A stretch of 64,000 nt of DNA, taken from NCBI RefSeq assembly GCF_901933205.1, contig NC_044572.1:89866965-89930964 (forward strand), read 5' to 3'. Under the pieces are notes generated by a model. The model made no database searches. It was given only the letters and a program-made list of their open reading frames with translations, and had not been told where the DNA came from. The DNA is from Camarhynchus parvulus (taxonomy: Eukaryota; Chordata; Aves; Passeriformes; Thraupidae). Made by a program: the position numbers and the translations under genes. The stretch's first letter is position 1. Every line of letters starts with the position of its first letter. Shown here piece by piece: positions 51,301 to 60,300 of the stretch.

Positions 51301-54300
51301 GAGAACAAATCCTCCTAACATTTCCCATTTGACAAACTGAGAAAAGTATGTAGTCATCTTTTCATAAGAAAATTGAACAAGTAGATCCTGGGGGAAAAAG
51401 GCATGGAAGACTCTTTTGTTCTGCATGAGTTGCTGGCTTGTTGGGTTTCAACACACTTTTTCATAGTTTCTACCCACTTCCTTTGCAAATATATTGGAAC
51501 ACAGTGTCATTCCTAGGGGAAGCCATCATGTGTGGCTGCTTCAGTGCTCAAAGTCAAAATGATCCAGTTTTATTTCATATTAGTCTGAGAGATGTTACCA
51601 TTGCATCCCTTTGATCTATTCCAGTTGCTTTGCACTAGCTTTGGGATGGATCTCAGACCCCAGCAGGATGGGTGTAGTGTGACTACAGAATATGTTCCTT
51701 AGTTTAGACTAATATTTTAAAATGTTCTTTTGTTTTGATTAGCTGAAGAATAGAGGAATGGAAAACTTCTGCTTTGATTATAACCCTACAAATGAACATC
51801 AAGTAACTGGACAGAGGGTCATACTCTACCCATGCCATGGCATGGGACAAAATCAGGTAAGAATAATGTTTTATTTTTATTTTGACTAACATTTATGGCT
51901 GTAATGTAAGGAAGTATGGTAAAGTCATTGCAGTAGGGCTGAGAGAATGTGTTGCCACAGTAAGGTGATCTTAGTTTGAGTTTTGATTCTTGCACTAAAT
52001 GCTTTTTATTTTGATGTATCTTCAGGTCAGATTTTCTTCATTCTGAGGATGTGTCTACCCAGCCCAGGGAACTCATGCATACCTTTATTATGCCTTTCCA
52101 CAGAGCTCATTAGCAGGGGTTAATAGCACGTCAGTGCAGCTATAGTGCTCATAGGCCAGTGTTCACTCATCTCCAAAACCCCTCTGAGCTTCTGTCTGAC
52201 CATGCCTCAAAAGTCCTTAATTACATTGGAAACCTCACCTAGTTCCACCTGGGTCTGTCATCATGTCTCTTCCTCATGGTGCCTGTCTAACTACCCAAGA
52301 GGTTTTAGACCACATCTTTTCCTGTCCTTCTACAGAAATGTCCTCCTTGCTTGGGCTCCACAGTCCAGGACAGCAGGGGTTCTCTTTAACACTGTCATTC
52401 TTGCTGTCTTGTTTTTAACTTCTGAAGCTGAAAATCCTGTTTTCTTTCTCCATGTTGACTGAACCTGTGTGCAGCAGTTGCTAGTTTTGATTATTATAAG
52501 CCGCTCTGCATAATGCCATTGTAAAAGTGTTATGAGGCGCTGTGTGCCAAGCTAGAATGGCTGGTTTTGCATAGTTTTGAGTGACCACCTTCCAGAACTG
52601 AAGTTTGATGTTTGATGCGGGGCACATACTTGCCTGTCTATCTTGATTTTTGGCTTCTAACCCAGATTAGAGTTAACAGAGTACTTGAGATACGGTCTCA
52701 TCAGTGCTGAGTACCAAAGGTCTTGTGAGACCTCTTGTACATAACCCTGTGACAGCTTGGGTGGCTTGACTGTTTAGGTACTTTTTTAATGAAATTAATC
52801 CAAACATTCAGTTAGGATCGTTTGGAAAAAGGAAAAAAGGGAAAACAAAGTTTGGAAAGAAACCAGAGATGTGACAGTTAAGCAGTGCATCTGCTATCGT
52901 TCTGAACTCTGCTTTAAAAAAAAAACCATAAAAGCTCAAGGACTGTAAAACAAATCTGTATTGTTGAGAAAGCTTCTAATAAAGCTTCTAATATGAATTG
53001 GACTTCACATGAGAAAGGGGAAAGAAAAAGCAATGCACCTCAGATCTTAAAAGGAAATAGATTTGTTGCTGATAGCAAGTTTATTGCCTAAAGTATTATA
53101 ACTATTATTTAGTATTATTTATTAGCTCATGTCTGGTTTATGTCTTAGGTTTCATAATATTTTTGTCCTTAAGGCCAAGATGCAGGGGAAGGCAGGGGGA
53201 GAATCTTGGACCATAAAAGCCAAAGGATCTCAATACTGACAGATGTCACTCACCCTGTTTACTCCCTCAGTTCAAATTCTTGCAGAAGTTTAGAATACTT
53301 CTATAGATCTATAGAGAAATTAATAATCAGATAACCCAGTCACGTCACTTTCTTATAAGTAACATTGATTTTGTAGATTAAGATATAGGATTACACGCTA
53401 ACATGCCAAAGGTATTTATAGATATATTTTTCCTTGTATTGCAAATTACAGAGAGGAGAGGGGGTTGTTTTTTTTTTTTTTTTGCATTTCTCTGAGCAAA
53501 AAGAGTTAGCTTAAATTTTATCCCTTTCCCCAAGAAAGAATAAAGAAATAAGATAAAAGGTGAAAGCAAAAGAGAAGTACAATTCAGAGATGAAACATCA
53601 TGTTTTTACAGTTATCCTTTGTTTAGCTAGCACTAAGAGATTAACTGAATTTACTGCAAGATATCACATCTCTGGGTATTAATGCTCTGCCATCTCTGCT
53701 GGATGTGTACCTGCGGTGGCAGGCGCCGGGCTGGAAGCAGCAACACTCTGGGAACTGTGCAAACCGCTCCCTCTGCTGGCATCCGAGCAGGAGGAGGAAG
53801 GAGAAGTGGAGAAACCACCTGACTGCAATGTAAACCAATAAAGGAGAATATGACATGACTCGAGAGAACTGCAGAGCCTGAGGAGGGAAGGCCAAACACA
53901 GGAAATGGGTAAAACAAGATTAGTGAAATGGGCAAAAAGGCATGGGAGGGCTTGCAGGAGCCAGGGAGAAAGGACCAAGGTGACAAAGGCAGTAGTAGTT
54001 TGTGACAGAGGATGAGCAGCAGGTGATGATCAGGGCATGTGTGACACAGGGAAGAATAGGACAGGGAGTGAACCAAGCAGAGTCATTGGAGAACATTTTA
54101 GTGGAAAGGGGCAGGGTGACTGAATGTGGGAGCTGAGATACCAGCTGGCAAAAGGGGACATGAGTAGGGGTGATAGGTAGCTGCAAGAGAACAAGTGGAC
54201 AGCAGGAAGAGTTGTGGGTGGGGGAACAGAGGAAGACTAAAATAAGACAAGATGTAGAAACACAAGTGAGGTGGGAAATGAAGTTGGGGTTGCTGGACTT

Positions 54301-57300
54301 GCAGCTCCCTTTTCTGGCTCACAATTGCTGTGAAACCTACCAGCAGGACATTTCTCTCCTTTCTTTTCCCATCCCACCACCTTCTTGACAGTCAATCTGA
54401 AAAGGTAGCAGGCTGTTCCTTGTGGTGTGAATTCTTTGGCAGATGACACTGTCAGGATCAAAACAGTCAAGTTGTCCACATTTATGTCCATTGCTATCTG
54501 CTGATGAAATGATCGTGGCAAGGTTTGGTCATCCTCTAGTATCAACAACCACAGAGTCTCAGAGATGTTTCCTGACAGCAGGCAGCCTTTAACTTCTCTT
54601 CAGCCCCCTGGAAGGGAATCCACCATCCTAATCCCAAACTCTTCCTGCCTTTTTTCTGTGAGTTTGTTCTCATCACTCCACTCATTATCTATATAGAGTT
54701 TTAGCAGCAAGCCCTCATTCCAAGCTTTGCTCCCATTCCCTGTCCCACACCACAGGCAGGTGGCTGTTTATATGGGGACAACTGCTAAACTTGTCACTGG
54801 CAACAGGTCTCCACTTGGTGACCTCTGAATATCTGTGTGCACTGTACCGAGAGGAGAGAGCACTGTGCTCTTGGTTATTTATAAGGTCCAGCACCTGCTC
54901 CTGTTTTACATCTCAGTGAATATAAGCATTCTCAGAAAACTCAAGTTCCTAGTAGTTTGTTGCTTTTCTTTCTTGAATCCATGGTCTAATTGAGAGGGTT
55001 TCTTTTACTCCTTTTGTGTGAGTGTAAGAAAACTAACTGGACAGGTTTTTTTTTAAATTAGCATGTTCCTTATCACAAGACAGTGAGGATAACACTGCAG
55101 TATTAAGAGTTGAGTGTATATGGAAGAGAGGCAGGAAATACACAAAACACTGGCTACTGATTGCTTGTACCTCAGGCTGCTTATGTTTTGTGGGAGTATC
55201 TGCCCTGCAGAGGAGAATGAAAGGTTTTGAAACTCAACACCAGTAAAGCCCTTTGCCCTTGTGGGAATGGCTGGGAAGCACTACAGAGGGAACCAATGTG
55301 TGATGGCACAAAATCAGCCTGATGTGTTAAAAGGATGGGAACATACTGACTGACAGTGTTCTTCCCAGAATTCCCATTTGGAGCTGATACATTTGACATT
55401 AACAGTGAGAGGGAAACAAAGAAGTTAGCAAAGCCCTTGGGTTTTCAGCAAAAAAGAGTATCAGACCTGGTAACCTCTCTGGTGGTTCTACCCATCAAGT
55501 GCAAACTTTTCCCTGCATGCAAAACAGTAGCCAGGCACAGAGAAGGATGAGAGTGTGTTTCAGGGTCCAGTGAGGTAGCCAAAATCTGCTGCTGGCCCCA
55601 GTGTCAGAGAGACACTGATGCATCTGAGACATATCCTGTAGATTGTCCAGAAGCCAGAGACACTGGGTAAAAGGCCTCATCAAGTTTGCCAATAGCACTT
55701 AAGGGAATCTACTGATTCTCAGAAGGCAAGAAATGCAGTAAGGCTACTAGTTATTGGGCCATGGATCAGTGTGAAAATGCTTCCTTTCTGGTGACAGAAT
55801 GCAAGAAAAGAGAACTAAAAAACACTTTACCTTTTGAGGAGGAAGATATTTATTTCCTGTATTACTAGAGCTTGGAAAAGCCCAAAGCCTGAAGTATTTA
55901 TTCAGTTTGAAGCAGTATAGGATAATAAACTGATTATGTTCATTGGGCAACAAGGCAGGAGTGCTTAGTTGTTAGTACTATAACTCCATTCCTTAAAGCT
56001 ATCCAGAAATTAACCATTTTACTTGCTTTTTTTTGGAATCTGGTGCAAGTCCTTGAGAGACCATTCAGGAAAGATATCAGTAGTAAGAAGTGCTCTGATC
56101 TAGAGGCTGCTCCATTTATTCTTGGCGCATCTGGTACAGTCAGCAGCTTGCAAGCTTTCACTTATACAAATTGCTGAAGAGTTATTATATCTAATAAATC
56201 CCCTAACGAGCAAGGCTCTAAATATGGCTTTGTGAAAGTGGCAGCTGTAAAAAGTGTCCATCCACACACAACTGAGCAGAACTGAGGCTTTTTCTTTATT
56301 CACAAGCCATAGGATTAAAATGCATGTCTCTGTAGCTCACTGTGGTGCCCAAAGTAGTGGGTTTTCTGTGTGTGAGTCAGGTACTGAACCTGGGAATAAA
56401 GCCTAAAGGCCAGGGAGTAGCTGCTGCCTGTTAGGATAAATAATAATAATAATAACAGGACCAATATTCACACAATTTACTTTTGTTGTTGATGAGGTTT
56501 TTTTTTTGCATAAGGCAAATGTAAAAGTAGTGCAACCTACAGTGTAGGAACAGATCTTAGCAATAGGTTTCAAGGGAAAATCATGGTCTCTGGGGTCTTA
56601 TGTCAGCAGGGAGACTTCAAACCTGATGTTGCTTTCTCAAAAACACTCATTTACCTTTGTGGCTTACCACAAATGAATGGTGGCAAACAGGTGAATTCTG
56701 GGGGGCAGGGGTCAGTCACTTGCATCATTGCTGGGAAAAAAAAGCCATGAGACTCCATAGGGTGATGCAGTGGGCAGCATTGGTTGGTGTATGGCTGGGA
56801 CAGAGAAATTCCTGATTGTGATAATAGGAGGGGCAGATTTCATGAAACAACTATTATCAGTGTAGTCCAGATCAGAGCTCTTACACTTGGAAATGGATGG
56901 CTGAAGATTTTGTAATAGCACGGTCCTGTTTATACTGAAACCCCATTTCTAGCTCCTCATCAAGGTTATTAGCCCTGGTGGTTGTTAGGGATGTTTTTGT
57001 GGTAAGTTCAAGTATGTACATTTCTGACTTAGTACAGCCCCCTTCACAAAGCCTTACAGTCTCCAGAGGGGAAACAAAACAAAAGAGGATTCCTTCTCTC
57101 CCTCATCCTTTTATTGGTCTCTGCTAATGCAGCTGTACTATGGGTAATAAGCAATTTTCTGATGTTTATAAAACTCTCCTCTACTTTATTGAGTATAATC
57201 TAAATCAGATCTAAACACACATCCGTGCACTATAGTCATCTAAATTTTTTATAAGCTTGCTAAATACAAACAACTCTCCAACTCTGCCACTCTTTAATGA

Positions 57301-60300
57301 AGTCCAAAAGTTGGCAAATGTTCATGATAAGTATAAAATTTTAAGGAAGTCTTCAACCATAACTGGTACAGAAGCCAGGAGTTTCAGAGCAAGTTCATAA
57401 CACTTCTGTGGAATATCGTGCAACAAGTAAAGATAGTAAATTATCTTTAAGGAAGTTTTTTTCATGTTTAAAAGCAGCTGCACCTGTTTTGCTTCAAAAA
57501 ATATCTTAAAACTTTATAGAACAAAATGCTTATCACCATGCATCCTTAGTTCTGGAAACGACCATTATAACTGGAAATGAACCTGGACCAAACTCCATTT
57601 GAACTATGCAGTGAGAGGCTCCTTAGTTAAAAGTAATATTACTTTGTGATGACTGAATTAAGAAGGCATAATGTCAGGCCAGAAACTGTTTTTCATCCTA
57701 TTTTTAAGGGGGGCCTAGAATGTGACAGTTAAATATTGCAGGTTGAATTTTGGAAATTCTTTAATGCTGGAATGGCTATTTTCCAGGACATTTAAGTGCT
57801 ACAAGAGTAAAGCAGTGCTGTGATGAGATTGATTTTCTGTAAAATAGTAAGCAGTAGAAGTTAAGGACTGTGACGGTTGTCACAAGGGTTCTTGGATGAA
57901 GGAAGAGATGAGATCCTTGACTCCATTATCAGAAGGCTTGATTTATTATTTTATTATATATATATACTACATCATACTATACTACAAAGAAAAAGCAGGA
58001 GAGCTTTTCAGAAGCTTGCTAAGCTAAGAATAGAAAAGTAAAGAATCCAAACAAAGGCAGCTGGCCTGACCGAGAGTGAGAGCCAGCTCTGCTGTGAGCA
58101 GTCACTAAACCAAACCATCCACACCAGACCAATCACAGATCCACCTGTTGCATTCCACAGCAGCAGACAATCATGGTTTACATCTTGTTGCTGAAACTTC
58201 TCAGCTTCAGCAGGAAAAATCCTGAGAAAGGATTTTTCATAAAAGAAATGTCTGCAACAAAGGACTCTTGAATATTTCTGGCAAAATTTCCCTTCACAGC
58301 AGCAACTTTTATTCGTGAACCTAATTATAGGCTCTTAGTATATGCTTCTTTATAAACACTCTCTGTGTGCATATGAAATGACTGCTGTCCTTTGTTTCTT
58401 CTCTTGGGTTTGTAGTTTTTTGAGTACACATCCCACAATGAAATACGTTACAACACGCGACAGCCGGAAGTCTGCGCAGCCATTGATTCAGGGACTGACT
58501 ACCTGACAATGTACTTGTGTCAAGAAAATGCCCACAGTGTTCCTGAAAACCAGAAGTTTATTTTCAGAGAGGTAAGTGTGCCTGCTTGGGTTTGGGTTTG
58601 CTTTTTTTGGGAGTGGGTGGAAGGAGAATTGTTGAATTTTTAAAATTTTTATTTTACTGCATACACATTGGGCAGGCCACAACACTGGCACAGGTCTCTG
58701 GGAGAAATAGGCTAATGTGGCTTCTAATAGCTGATCACAGAAACAGGGTAGCAGACAAAGAGTATTCCAGTCATAAAGAACAGGAAGATTAGAGGAAGGA
58801 AAGCACCCTTGTTAACATCAAGGAGGTTGGGAACATTCTCTCTTGCATGTCGCCCCTACTGTCTTCTGAGATTGAGGTGCTTCAATATAACCCTTCCTCA
58901 GCCAGTCATATGGCTGGCCTGCTTCTGTCTTTTCATTGACTTATTTCCCAATATTGATATTACAATATATCCCAAATACTTCACACATCACCATTACTTT
59001 GTGCTCTTTCCTGCTTTTAAGCAGATGCCTCTACATGATATTAGAAAAGTTTGTGTTTAGTAGTTCTGAATCCGTAAAGAAGCTCCTGGATGCCTGAGAG
59101 AAAATAAGCTGGATGAAAAATGATGGCCTTGGTCAGGTTCTGGAGTGTTGTTATTTGGCTAATGGAAAAGGTCACATAATATATCAAAATGGTATATTTA
59201 CATAATGTGTCTGCATAATGCATCTAATCCCTACAGGCTCCATGGCTGACAAATCTCACTCTTCGGTACTACCAGCAGTGATAAGGTAGCAGGGTAAACT
59301 CTAAAAAAATAAGATGGAAGTTACTGTCTGTTCCCTAAATCTAGTCCAGACTGAAGCTCATAGTGATATTACTAAATAAAAATGTTTAAAAGGTTGACTT
59401 TATAAATGATGTTTCATTTTTAATATCGTCTTTTAACAAAATTGCTCAGTCATATTGCATGAATCCCTAAGATGATGTATATTGAAGGATCTTCAGTCAC
59501 TTCAAGAAGTAATCAAGAGAACTGAACTTTTCAAATTGAGAAAATGAAAAAATTGAAAAAAATTATGGAATGCATCTGTTTCCACTGTATTCCTAACCAT
59601 TAATTTCATAATCTGAGACTTCAGGAATTACTTTAAATGTTCTTTCCCATGATCACTTTGTGCCTGTGTGTGATTTGAATGTACTGCTCTGCTCCAATTC
59701 CTTTGCTGCTGCTACACTAAATCAAAAGCACTGGTCTCCACCTTTCAAGGCGAATGATGGGTGAGGTGTCAGCACCACATTTCTTTTGCTTTGTGCACAG
59801 TTGTGTCAGACAGCTATCCTTATGGATGGAGCATAATCAGAGATTTGAACAGCCTTCCCAGCAGCTTGGCAAGAATTGAGTTCTTGCGGACACTGAGTCA
59901 AAAATGAGTGAGATGGATACTGATTAATCCACTCTAAAATTTGAATTATTGTGATGGAAGCAAGAAAGTAGTTCTGCAGCTGAATCTGTCAGCAAGTCTG
60001 TGAGCAAGCACACTTTGCTGGGCATCAGGAGCTGTGGCTCAGGATGCAATTAAGTGCAACATTCCTGATGAGGGAAAGAGCAGACTTCCACAGGAGTCAG
60101 GGCTATGGACAGAAACAAGGCATTGGCATTTTTCTTTCAAAGCTGCCAGGGGCCTTGGGAATGTCTGCATGTAGGGGTGACACCCAGGCCAAGGGGATGG
60201 CCTCAGAGCAGGGCAGTCCTCCACGGCTGGCTACACAGCTGACAGTGCTTCAGGATTGGAATGAGGACTTGATCTGGAGATAAACATTAAAAAAGGGCCT

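Larger units (their letters stand above)
51857..58415 (+). other. GALNT12: GALNT12 intron 8
   Basis: Intron of 6.6 kb. It holds a poly(T) run (about 53467-53484), a strongly purine-rich segment (about 53775-54300), a short AAT microsatellite (about 56440-56456) and the solo LTR at 57869-58259, which ends only about 150 bases before exon 9. Confidence 0.83.

Noticed and set aside
53301..53314. Perfect 14-bp palindrome ctatagatctatag
   Set aside because: Short AT-rich palindrome without context; expected by chance in a window this size with this composition.
53767..53779. CTCF-like motif on the minus strand
   Set aside because: Mismatch at the strongly conserved C near the motif end, so not claimed.
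53651..54076. 141-codon minus-strand open frame in intron 8
   Set aside because: Lies in the purine-rich segment. Its Leu/Ser/Pro/His-rich product reflects base composition, and several frames overlap.
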